A stretch of DNA of 64,000 nt from Fimenecus sp052298855 (GTDB lineage Bacteria; Bacillota; Clostridia; Oscillospirales; Acutalibacteraceae), in the NCBI GenBank assembly GCA_052298855.1, contig DAVZXP010000004.1:151039-215038 (forward strand). The letters are read 5' to 3'. Each line of letters starts with the position of its first letter. The stretch's first letter is position 1. The position numbers and the translations under genes were made by a program. Under the pieces are notes generated by a model. It did not search any database, was not told the origin of the DNA, and worked only from the letters and a program-made list of their open reading frames with translations. Shown here one piece after another: positions 53,574 through 61,322 of this stretch.

Positions 53574-53640
53574 TTGTAATTTCTCCTTTCTCATTAAACT
53601 CCGCAGCTTATGCTGCAGGAACATATTACAATAACGGTAT

Positions 53641-53674
53641 GTCCCAAATTTGACCGCAGGTGCTTTATATAATA
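53641..53674 (+). promoter_or_regulatory. Promoter element 3 of the -26-type group
   Basis: CC at 53644-53645, AAATTTGACC (TTGACC 53651-53656), 12-base gap, TATAAT (53669-53674). Confidence 0.5.
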
Positions 53675-53714
53675 AAGGCACAGCATTAAGATCAAAATGA
53701 GGAGGAATAATAAA

Positions 53715-54194
53715 ATGAAAAAGATTATGACACTTTCGCTCGCAGTTATTTTGCTTGTAGGTACATGTGTATTTATAGGCTTGAGCACCGTAAAATCGGA
53801 CGGCTATTATGATTACGGCGACGATGACGAAGCGGCTGCCGAGTATTATGCAACATACAATTTCGAGGACGATTACACAACCGAGGTGCAGACAAAATAT
53901 TACCCGTCAAGCACATATCAGGCTCAAACAAGGCAGGCAAGCTATTCTGCAACGGCAGCGTATCAAGCACCGACAAAAGCATATATCAACCATGTCGCAT
54001 TGCAGGGTGCTGTAATTGTTGAGCAAGATGGCACATCAAGATTTACATACTGCCGAAAATGCGAAGCTTGCGGATATGTTGAATCAAACATGAAAATAAA
54101 CACAGGCGGATCACACGGAAAATTAGTGTCAGGCTTCTACTGTCCAAAATGCAAAAATAATCAAGCCATTGAAATTGAACATTCAAAATATTAG
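53715..54194 (+). CDS. Membrane-anchored zinc-ribbon protein
   Basis: 159 residues: N-terminal signal/anchor helix (about 4-24), an acidic and Tyr/Gln/Ala-rich linker (about 30-100), then a C-terminal zinc ribbon YCRKCEACG...YCPKCKN with four or five cysteines. GGAGG is followed by the ATG at 53715. Function unknown; a zinc ribbon outside the membrane is uncommon, or the tail may face inward. Confidence 0.72.
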   Translation: MKKIMTLSLAVILLVGTCVFIGLSTVKSDGYYDYGDDDEAAAEYYATYNFEDDYTTEVQTKYYPSSTYQAQTRQASYSATAAYQAPTKAYINHVALQGAVIVEQDGTSRFTYCRKCEACGYVESNMKINTGGSHGKLVSGFYCPKCKNNQAIEIEHSKY

Positions 54195-54249
54195 TCAAAA
54201 GTAAATATATACTATAATATATAATTAAAGCCGTCGTAATATCTTTATC

Positions 54250-54283
54250 AAGCCCCGTCCTGTTTTTTCAGGGCGGGGTTTAT
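54250..54283 (+). terminator. Intrinsic terminator
   Basis: AAGCCCCGTCCT / AGGGCGGGGTTT hairpin after the zinc-ribbon gene. Confidence 0.8.
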
Positions 54284-54284
54284 G

Positions 54285-54316
54285 CACCTAAAAAAGTACA
54301 TTCTAAATGATATAAT
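54285..54316 (+). promoter_or_regulatory. Promoter element 4 of the -26-type group
   Basis: CC at 54287-54288, TAAAAAA run, GTAC (54296-54299), 11-base gap, TATAAT (54311-54316). Confidence 0.5.
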
Positions 54317-54367
54317 ATATGCGTAAGAAAAGGTTGGAGATATGTTATTTGTTTTTGGAGGTATGTT

Positions 54368-56392
54368 ATGCGTTTTTACAGAATTGAAGCTACTATTCTT
54401 TCAGATGTTGAAATTCCGAGGAGAAGAACGGAAGATTTCTATCCCTTTGCCGATACAATGCAGAGCTTCTCTCAGTCATTTTACCTAAAGTCGGATAAAA
54501 AGGACTATGTTTTCGCCATAAACACGGGCAGCAATAACACTATGCGCTTTGGTGCGATTATCAACGAGCACAGCGATATAAACAAGGTCCTTGACAAATA
54601 TATGAAGCTGTGCGGCTTCAAGGTTGAATATGACTTTATCGAAGAACAAGTCTTTGACAGCTTAAGAGTAAATCTTCGAATGGCTGACGGTGCAGATTTC
54701 ATAAATGACGACGAAGAGCTTGCCAAAGGCTTTGGAATTCTCCCATTGTTTGAAAATCGCTACGGCAACGGCTTAAATTATGGCGAAAGCATTATAGAAG
54801 CTAAAAGTCATGAGCAAATTGTCAAAGAGGCACAGACTCATCTCTATTCGGACAGCTTTCTCCCTGAAATAGACAGAATTTATGCAGGTAAAAGCCTGAA
54901 ACGCCCGATCGGTCATCCCGTTCACTATTTAGTGAGGACACGCTCGGAAGAAACAAGAAATGAGCTTTCTCGCTCGCTGATTTCGGCTCTGTATGAAAAC
55001 GGAAGAATTTTTAACAAACGATATACCTACATAGATTTCTATTCGGACTCCAATTTTAATGAAAATGACCTTGAAGCACTTTACAGAAGCTGTGGCGGAG
55101 GTGTCGTAATCGTCAGATATCACTCCGGCGACACAAAAGCCAACGGACCTTTTGCCCGAAACAATCGTAACGGCATTGAGAAAATTTGCGAGATTGCAAA
55201 AATGTTCTATCAATCCGTGCTGACTGTTTTCTGGATAAATATCGACAGCGTAAAAACCCGTGATTTCTTTCTCGAAAATTTGACGTCAATGCCGATAGTT
55301 GAAATTACAGAGGATATGGCAGACTCAGAGCGTGCAAAGGTTTATCTGACAGAAAAAGCGAAGGAGTGCAAAATCAAAGCCGATAACAAGCTTTTCAATA
55401 ATCTTAAGGATGGTAACAGCTACCATATTGCAGAGCTGAACCGTTGGTTTGACGAGTGGTACACGGACAAGCTGCACACTGTTGTTTACTCTCAATACAA
55501 AGATGTTAAAACGGCAAAAGCAGAAATTGTAAAATCGGCTCCAAAGGGAAATGCAGCCACCGAGTTGCGTGAAATGATTGGTCTTAACAGTGCAAAAGAG
55601 GTTATCGAAAACGCTGTTAACTTTTTCAAAATGCAAAAACTCTATTCCGAAAAGGGCTTGAATGTTAACCGTCCGTCGATGCATATGATATTTACGGGAA
55701 ATCCCGGCACCGCAAAGACCACAGTAGCCCGCTTGTTTGCGCAGATAATGAAAGACAACGGACTACTCACAAAAGGTGATCTTTACGAGGTAGGCAGAGC
55801 AGATATTGTCGGTCAGTTTGTCGGCTCGACAGCTCCGCTTGTCAAAAAGTTTTTCAAAATGGCAAAGGGCAGCGTGCTTTTCATTGATGAAGCATACTCG
55901 TTGGTTGATGACAGAAACGGACTTTACGGTGACGAAGCTATTAACACGATTGTTCAAGAAATGGAAAACAACCGTGATGACCTTGTCGTTATCTTCGCAG
56001 GTTATCCCGATAAAATGGAGGAATTTCTCAATAAAAACCCCGGTTTGCGCTCAAGAATTGCATTTCATATAAACTTTGACGATTACAGCACCGACGAACT
56101 TATTGATATAGCCGATTTAATGATTAAAAGGACAGGCTTTGAATTTGACGAAGAAGCTCATAAAAAGCTCAACAGGGTATTTGACACCGCAAGAGAAAAT
56201 GACGATTTCGGCAACGGAAGATATGTTAGAAATTTGATTGAACTCTCGACCTTAAAACAGGCATCCCGCCTTGCAAAATCTGATATTGATAATTTGACAG
56301 ATGCTGAAATGCGAACTATAACCGAAGCGGATATTGCCGCACCGATTTTAAGCAACGAGGATAATGAATTTTCAGCAGTTATCGGCTTCTGA
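54368..56392 (+). CDS. CbxX/SpoVK-type AAA+ ATPase with a long N-terminal domain
   Basis: 674 residues. The AAA+ module (about 400-640) has Walker A GNPGTAKTT near 444, pore-type segment VGQFVGST, Walker B VLFIDEAYSL near 504 and sensor region RIAFHINF, as in CbxX/CfxQ and SpoVK proteins, which remodel protein complexes. The first ~390 residues are a separate domain I do not recognise; it includes a repeat-like VVIVRYHSGD / VLTVFWINID pair. GGAGG precedes the ATG. Its partner protein is unknown, possibly a neighbour in this cluster. Confidence 0.85.
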   Translation: MRFYRIEATILSDVEIPRRRTEDFYPFADTMQSFSQSFYLKSDKKDYVFAINTGSNNTMRFGAIINEHSDINKVLDKYMKLCGFKVEYDFIEEQVFDSLRVNLRMADGADFINDDEELAKGFGILPLFENRYGNGLNYGESIIEAKSHEQIVKEAQTHLYSDSFLPEIDRIYAGKSLKRPIGHPVHYLVRTRSEETRNELSRSLISALYENGRIFNKRYTYIDFYSDSNFNENDLEALYRSCGGGVVIVRYHSGDTKANGPFARNNRNGIEKICEIAKMFYQSVLTVFWINIDSVKTRDFFLENLTSMPIVEITEDMADSERAKVYLTEKAKECKIKADNKLFNNLKDGNSYHIAELNRWFDEWYTDKLHTVVYSQYKDVKTAKAEIVKSAPKGNAATELREMIGLNSAKEVIENAVNFFKMQKLYSEKGLNVNRPSMHMIFTGNPGTAKTTVARLFAQIMKDNGLLTKGDLYEVGRADIVGQFVGSTAPLVKKFFKMAKGSVLFIDEAYSLVDDRNGLYGDEAINTIVQEMENNRDDLVVIFAGYPDKMEEFLNKNPGLRSRIAFHINFDDYSTDELIDIADLMIKRTGFEFDEEAHKKLNRVFDTARENDDFGNGRYVRNLIELSTLKQASRLAKSDIDNLTDAEMRTITEADIAAPILSNEDNEFSAVIGF

Positions 56393-56413
56393 TAAGGCAA
56401 GATTGGCAACTTT

Positions 56414-56593
56414 ACGACCGTTTATTGACTTCAACGAACGAAATTCCAAAATTCAATTCGCAACAAAAATCTCACTCAAATTGGCTGAGTGAGATTTCGT
56501 TCGTTTATTCGATTTTTCGCCCAAGACCATCTATTGACCATTTATGAATTTGCTGTATTTCCGCCAAGTAAATTTCCCATTGTGTTTGCAATT
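56414..56593 (-). repeat. Element-end repeat, copy D, with integrase tail
   Basis: An integrase-end block (56414-56439), the AAATCTCACTC/GAGTGAGATTT terminator (about 56468-56500), a second integrase-end block (56524-56550) and, on the minus strand, the last 16 or so residues of a tyrosine integrase (ANTMGNLLGGNTANS, stop at 56542-56544). Upstream of that the integrase frame is lost. Compare VANTMGNLIES in the remnant at 31578. Confidence 0.75.
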
Positions 56594-56706
56594 ATTTCAA
56601 TGCACAAAAAACAGAACATGACTTCTCGCATAATATGATTTATGAATACACCCTGAAATAGGATAAGAATTTTATACGGAGTAATCAATAACGAAAGGAG
56701 TACGTT

Positions 56707-56913
56707 ATGAATATACTGGATACCGTAGAATATAAAAGCGGGGATTTTCATATTGTTACTTGCCCGATATGCGGAAATGAAACCCTTGATATGTACTGGA
56801 TTTGTGAGTGTTGCGGTTGGGAATACGATTACACCGCAGACGAAGATGAGAAATCAAGTTCTAACGGGATGACAATAAGAGAATATCGTGAAGAATATTT
56901 TAAAAGCCTATGA
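56707..56913 (+). CDS. Small CPCC-type zinc-ribbon protein
   Basis: 68 residues. CPICGNETLD and CECCGWEYD form the four-cysteine CPCC ribbon typical of this small family. CGAAAGGAG precedes the ATG. Function unknown; often found near toxin-immunity and defence genes. Confidence 0.8.
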   Translation: MNILDTVEYKSGDFHIVTCPICGNETLDMYWICECCGWEYDYTADEDEKSSSNGMTIREYREEYFKSL

Positions 56914-57004
56914 AGTAGGTTACGGTTCTATAAATCACAACGGGTATAATGCACGAAAAACCGTGCAAAGGGAGTGATATATTAGCAAAATAGGAGGTGC
57001 GAAT

Positions 57005-57919
57005 ATGAAGCGTTCAAAAAACGAGTCTATAATTGAGCTTGCAAAAAAATTTATTGGTAATTGCGACAATTTTGAAATTAAAGATTTAGATGCCGACAAG
57101 CAGTGTCTGAACAACTCGCCCGCAATAACTCTTTGTGCCGATTATATTAAAGAAAGATTTGATTTGTTTACAAATGAACAAGAGGAACATCTGATTGAAA
57201 CAGGCAACAATGATTTAGACTCTCTTTGTTTATTTAAAAAAGGTATGTTCAGGCTGTTTTGCACCGATGAAATTAACACTCATCTTACAAGAATGGTAAA
57301 CAGTTTTATAATCGAGGCAATTAACAACGGCAAACGAGTCTTAATTATATCGCCGTTTATCGACACTTTATTTGACAACTTGGTATTATCTGCCAAAAAA
57401 AGATATAAGCAATCATATTCAAATTGGTATGACGACAAAAAGCTCTATTTTTGCGAATATTCGCCGAACGATAACATAATTGAGTTAATTGAAAAGATTA
57501 AGTCAAAAATCTCTGAACTTAATATTGATATTTTGTACATTCCCTATCTTGAAAGCATAATCCGAAATTACGGTGTCGAGTTGCAAATTGATACATTGAA
57601 ATACCTATATAATTTTGCTTTTGAAAAGGAAATTAGTGTTATTTCAACCATAACATCTCATGACCGTTTTGACGGTAAAAGCGACACTTCTTTGCTTCAT
57701 CTTCAATGCAAATTAGATGTCACCTTATTAAAACAACAACTTCCGCAGGAGGCATTGTATATCACTTCCTTTTCAAAAGAAGTTGCAAGTTTTGAGAATT
57801 GGGATATATGGGATACTGATTATGATCTGCCTTCAACAACCTTTATAAAAAGTTCAGACGATTTCTATACTTTTGATTCGATAAGCAACTCGTTTTATTC
57901 AAATGATTTTCCGTTTTAA
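57005..57919 (+). CDS. Hypothetical protein, possible degenerate P-loop fold
   Basis: 304 residues. The middle (NNGKRVLIISPFIDTL, near 112-127, then ILYIPYLESI) alternates strand and helix as in RecA/DnaB-like folds, but no Walker A motif is present. AGGAGGTG precedes the ATG and a TATAAT lies at 56945-56950. Not recognised. Confidence 0.65.
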   Translation: MKRSKNESIIELAKKFIGNCDNFEIKDLDADKQCLNNSPAITLCADYIKERFDLFTNEQEEHLIETGNNDLDSLCLFKKGMFRLFCTDEINTHLTRMVNSFIIEAINNGKRVLIISPFIDTLFDNLVLSAKKRYKQSYSNWYDDKKLYFCEYSPNDNIIELIEKIKSKISELNIDILYIPYLESIIRNYGVELQIDTLKYLYNFAFEKEISVISTITSHDRFDGKSDTSLLHLQCKLDVTLLKQQLPQEALYITSFSKEVASFENWDIWDTDYDLPSTTFIKSSDDFYTFDSISNSFYSNDFPF

Positions 57920-57950
57920 TTCAAGAAATTTCCGTCTTGTTATTTGATTA

Positions 57951-57983
57951 TGTCCGAAAAAGTACCACAAGTTATATGATAAT
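57951..57983 (+). promoter_or_regulatory. Promoter element 5 of the -26-type group
   Basis: CC at 57954-57955, GAAAAA run, GTAC (57962-57965), 12-base gap, GATAAT (57978-57983). Confidence 0.45.
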
Positions 57984-58096
57984 ACCGCTATGGCATAAGC
58001 GGTTTATATTAAATGGCGAAGCAGTGTCCTGACAGCAGTTGACGAAAAAATGTAATTTGTTATAATGAAAGCAAATAAGTGAACGGAGGTTTTTAT

Positions 58097-58267
58097 ATGA
58101 GTCTTGATTTAAGCACCGTGCCGACGTGCAAGCTTGTTGAGGAGCTCAAGAAAAGAGAGGGCGTTTGGGCAACCTCGGTCGAGCCTTATGAGGATTATTC
58201 AATTACCGTCGGCGAAGAGAAAATCAAGGATAGCGGACCGATTGTTTTATTAAAGATTTGGGATTGA
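58097..58267 (+). CDS. BC1881-like small protein
   Basis: 56 residues. SLDLSTVPTCKLVEELKKREGVW matches the BC1881 family, small phage-associated proteins of unknown role. GGAGG is followed by the ATG at 58097. Confidence 0.7.
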   Translation: MSLDLSTVPTCKLVEELKKREGVWATSVEPYEDYSITVGEEKIKDSGPIVLLKIWD

Positions 58268-58341
58268 ATTAAATATTATTAATTAAGGTTTTATTATAAA
58301 GCATGGTATAATGTAGAAAAAATTAAAGGAGACAGTTTAAA

Positions 58342-59028
58342 ATGGACGAGTTGAAAAAATTAGTTGAAAATTTAGAAAAAGAAAATGATGAAGAAAAACA
58401 AATTACTTTGTTACAGCAAATTGAATCAAAATTACTCAATGAATATAACATTGTAATTGAAGATACCGTTATTGAGCCATTGCGATTAGAGGCATATTAT
58501 TACCCTTTTGAAAATAAAGGTAAATTTGACGATCCTTGTGCACACAAATGCACCAAAAAAATTAACAATTTCGGGAAACTATATTTTATTGAAGAAAGAT
58601 ATGGCTATCCAGGAATTGATATATGTTTATCGTTAGGAAATTACTATTTGTCTTTTTTGATAAAGAACTCACGCATAAAAGATACTTATTATAAACAAAT
58701 GGACTTGTTTGACAGATTTCAGGATAAACGCAATGAAATTGAAATCATGGATGTTTTAGAAAAAGTTAAAAATAAAGAGAAAATTGTTTTTAAAACATCA
58801 AGAGTAGGATTAAAAAAATCACAAACTAAATTTGCACACGAATTATTAGCATCTGTAATTGAATTGAAAAATTCTTCTGGATATGATTTTGAACGTGGAT
58901 ATGGCAAAGAGTGGATGGTTGCAAATTATATGTTTGAAAACAATATACCTGAAACAGATGAAAATATAAAGACACTTTTAGGTTATAAATCTCAAAATGT
59001 TAAAAATTTAATCAAGGAAATGTACTAA
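58342..59028 (+). CDS. Hypothetical protein, weakly like methylpurine DNA glycosylases
   Basis: 228 residues. A stretch EPLRLEAYYYPFENKG...DDPCAHKCT...GKLYFIEERYGYPGIDICLS follows the order of motifs in the MPG/3-methyladenine glycosylase fold (ETEAY, AxH, MF..G..YVY..YG), but the match is loose. The stop codon abuts the ATG of the next gene (TAAATG), so the two are translated together. AAAGGAGA precedes the start. Confidence 0.55.
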   Translation: MDELKKLVENLEKENDEEKQITLLQQIESKLLNEYNIVIEDTVIEPLRLEAYYYPFENKGKFDDPCAHKCTKKINNFGKLYFIEERYGYPGIDICLSLGNYYLSFLIKNSRIKDTYYKQMDLFDRFQDKRNEIEIMDVLEKVKNKEKIVFKTSRVGLKKSQTKFAHELLASVIELKNSSGYDFERGYGKEWMVANYMFENNIPETDENIKTLLGYKSQNVKNLIKEMY

Positions 59029-59826
59029 ATGCTTTATTTTTCATCTCAATTAAACACACCAAAATACAAGCCTGCGGCGGACAGAGTGTTCGCCGCACTC
59101 GATTTATTTAATATTAAATATAAATTATTAAATAACACAAATGATATCTGGGCAAGGGACTATATGCCGGTGAAAACAAAGTCGGGCAAATATGTATCGT
59201 TCAGATACAAGCCAAGCTATCTTGGCGGCTCTCCCGAGCTTCGCACCGATTTTCGCAGAGATATTGCACCGAATTTTAATATCAAAAAGCTTGTTTATTC
59301 CGAGATAAATTTTGACGGCGGAAATGCGGTCTTTTCCCCGTCGAAAGAAACAGTCGTTATCAGCGACAGAGTTTTTACGGAAAACTTGAAATATTCCTCT
59401 GCCGAATTGGTGCAGAAATTGGAAAAGCTGTTAGAGGCAAGGGTAATTATTATTCCGTCGCTTCGTTTGGATATGACGGGGCACGCCGACGGTATGGTGC
59501 GTTTTATCGATGAAAATACGGTTGTAACAAATGCTGCGCTGTCGCCGTATGGATTTGAAACGAAAGTTAAAAAGTCTTTGCAAAATTACGGATTTAATGT
59601 TATTGATTTCCCGTATTTCGATTCAAAGGGCGATAGTGCTATCGGTTGCTATCTTAACTTTTTAGAAACGGAGAAATCTATATTTCTGCCGGTGTTCGAT
59701 GTTAAAACCGATAACATTGCTTTAGATACTGCGAAGAGTCTTTTTGACAAAACAATAATTCCCGTCAATATAGACGAAATTGCCGTAAAGGGCGGTTTGC
59801 TAAACTGTATTAGCTGGGAAGATTAA
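59029..59826 (+). CDS. Agmatine deiminase/PAD_porph family protein
   Basis: 265 residues, all catalytic motifs of the guanidine-group hydrolases are present: DIWARDYMP, NFDGGN, DMTGHADGMVRF and the C-terminal GGLLNC with Cys260. It is shorter than standard agmatine deiminases (about 340-370), and the GGIHCIT-like end is changed to GGLLNCIS. It would convert agmatine or another guanidino group to a carbamoyl/citrulline form. No polyamine genes adjoin; coupling to the gene before it hints at another target, which is conjecture. Confidence 0.85.
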   Translation: MLYFSSQLNTPKYKPAADRVFAALDLFNIKYKLLNNTNDIWARDYMPVKTKSGKYVSFRYKPSYLGGSPELRTDFRRDIAPNFNIKKLVYSEINFDGGNAVFSPSKETVVISDRVFTENLKYSSAELVQKLEKLLEARVIIIPSLRLDMTGHADGMVRFIDENTVVTNAALSPYGFETKVKKSLQNYGFNVIDFPYFDSKGDSAIGCYLNFLETEKSIFLPVFDVKTDNIALDTAKSLFDKTIIPVNIDEIAVKGGLLNCISWED

Positions 59827-59831
59827 GCAAC

Positions 59832-59866
59832 AAAGCGTTGGAGTTTGATTTCTCCGACGCTTTTTA
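59832..59866 (+). terminator. Intrinsic terminator
   Basis: AAAGCGT.GGAG / CTCC.ACGCTTTTT hairpin after the deiminase gene. Confidence 0.88.
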
Positions 59867-59917
59867 TGTTGTTTTGAATTTATTTCTGCATTTAGGCACT
59901 TTAAAGAACTAAAATTA

Positions 59918-59951
59918 TGTCCTAAAAAAGTATCATAAGCTATTGCATAAT
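59918..59951 (+). promoter_or_regulatory. Promoter element 6 of the -26-type group
   Basis: CC at 59921-59922, TAAAAAA run, GTAT (59930-59933), 12-base gap, CATAAT (59946-59951). Drives the WYL regulator gene itself. Confidence 0.45.
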
Positions 59952-59989
59952 ATGAACGTAAGATGTATTATAAGGTCGAGGTGAAGATT

Positions 59990-61048
59990 ATGATTGGAAG
60001 CAGACCAAAGAAAATGATAAATATGTATATTTACGATATACTTAAGTTAAACACCGATGCCGAGCATCCTATGACGCAAAGGGAAATCCAGAAGCGCCTT
60101 GAAAATGACTATGATATGACTGTTGACAGAAAGGCGATCAAGGCCAATCTTGAAGATTTAATCAATGACGGCTCGTATAATATTGAATACGCAACGAAAA
60201 TCCGATTGACACCGAACCGCTTGACAGGTGAGATTGAGAAAAACGAGATTTTAACGGGTTTTTATTACAGCAATGTATTTACCGATTCCGAACTTCGTTT
60301 GCTTATGGATTCAGTATTGTTTTCAAAAAGCATTGCCACAGGCAATAAAAAGGAATTGCTTGATAAATTGAAATCTTTATCAAACAAATATTTCAAATTC
60401 AGCACGGCAAACATTCGGTCTTATGAATCCGTTGACAGAGAGATCAACAAAGAATTGTTTTACACAATCGAGATGCTTGACGAGGCTATAACCAACGGTT
60501 TACAAGTTAAATTTCTTTACAATGAATATGGCTCCGACAAAAAACTTCACCACCGTTTAAATGATGAGGGAGAAGTCAGAGAATACATAATCAATCCATA
60601 CACTATGGTGGCAAATGGCGGTAAATACTATCTTATTTGCAACTATGATAAATATGACAATCTTTCACATTATCGCATTGACCGAATCAGCAATATTGAA
60701 ATTTTAGACACTCCGAGGAAGCCGAAAAATCAGGTTGAGGGACTTGTGGGACTTGATGTTGCAAAATATATGCAGGAGCATATATTTATGTTCGGAGGCA
60801 AATCAATCAGAGCAAAATTTGAAATGCCGAGATACTTGATCTCGGATGTCCTTGATTCGTTTGGCTCAAGTGTAAATTTCACCGATATTGATGACGATAA
60901 TGTACTTTCAAGCGTTAAAGTGAATGAAAATGATATTCGTTATTGGGCAAGACTTTATGCCAGCCAAATTAAAATTATCGAGCCAAAAGAACTTGTCGAA
61001 ATGTGCAAGCAGGATATGGTGAACGCTTTAAAATTATATGAAGAATAA
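59990..61048 (+). CDS. WYL-domain transcriptional regulator
   Basis: 352 residues: N-terminal winged helix (about 1-75, MTQREIQKRLENDYDMTVDRKAI), a linker, WYL domain (about 165-245, with INPYTMVANGGKYYLICNYDK) and a WCX-like C-terminal region. WYL proteins sense nucleic-acid-type ligands and control DNA damage or phage-defence genes. GAGGTG precedes the ATG at 59990. It is the natural candidate to act on the shared promoter elements in this region, including its own. Confidence 0.88.
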   Translation: MIGSRPKKMINMYIYDILKLNTDAEHPMTQREIQKRLENDYDMTVDRKAIKANLEDLINDGSYNIEYATKIRLTPNRLTGEIEKNEILTGFYYSNVFTDSELRLLMDSVLFSKSIATGNKKELLDKLKSLSNKYFKFSTANIRSYESVDREINKELFYTIEMLDEAITNGLQVKFLYNEYGSDKKLHHRLNDEGEVREYIINPYTMVANGGKYYLICNYDKYDNLSHYRIDRISNIEILDTPRKPKNQVEGLVGLDVAKYMQEHIFMFGGKSIRAKFEMPRYLISDVLDSFGSSVNFTDIDDDNVLSSVKVNENDIRYWARLYASQIKIIEPKELVEMCKQDMVNALKLYEE

Positions 61049-61270
61049 AAGGTATTTTATAGCTACAAAACTGCAACGCACTTCAAGATGATAAATTTTT
61101 AATACAAAAAGGCTAACCCCACGGATAATGCTGACGCATATCTGTGGGGTTTAACGCATTATTGTTAAAAAGATGTTACTTTAAAGTAAAATTGTCATAT
61201 TAACGCCAGCTTTTTTCGTGGTATTTTTTATGCGTAAAAAGTCACATAATGCGTTTCGATAAAGTGGATG
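61049..61270. other. Gap with a hairpin, likely terminator
   Basis: CTAACCCCACGGATA / TATCTGTGGGGTTTAA hairpin at about 61113-61153 after the WYL gene. The rest is A/T-rich with nothing recognised. Confidence 0.5.
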
Positions 61271-61309
61271 TGGCATTTTTGCCCCACCCGGTTTTATATA
61301 ATACCGGTA
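61271..61309 (+). promoter_or_regulatory. Promoter element 7 with inverted repeat
   Basis: GG rather than CC (61272-61273), CATTTTTGCCC (TTGCCC 61279-61284), 12-base gap, TATAAT (61297-61302). CCGGT and ACCGG arms (61288-61307 area) bracket the -10. Confidence 0.45.
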
Positions 61310-61322
61310 AGGTGGTGGTAGT

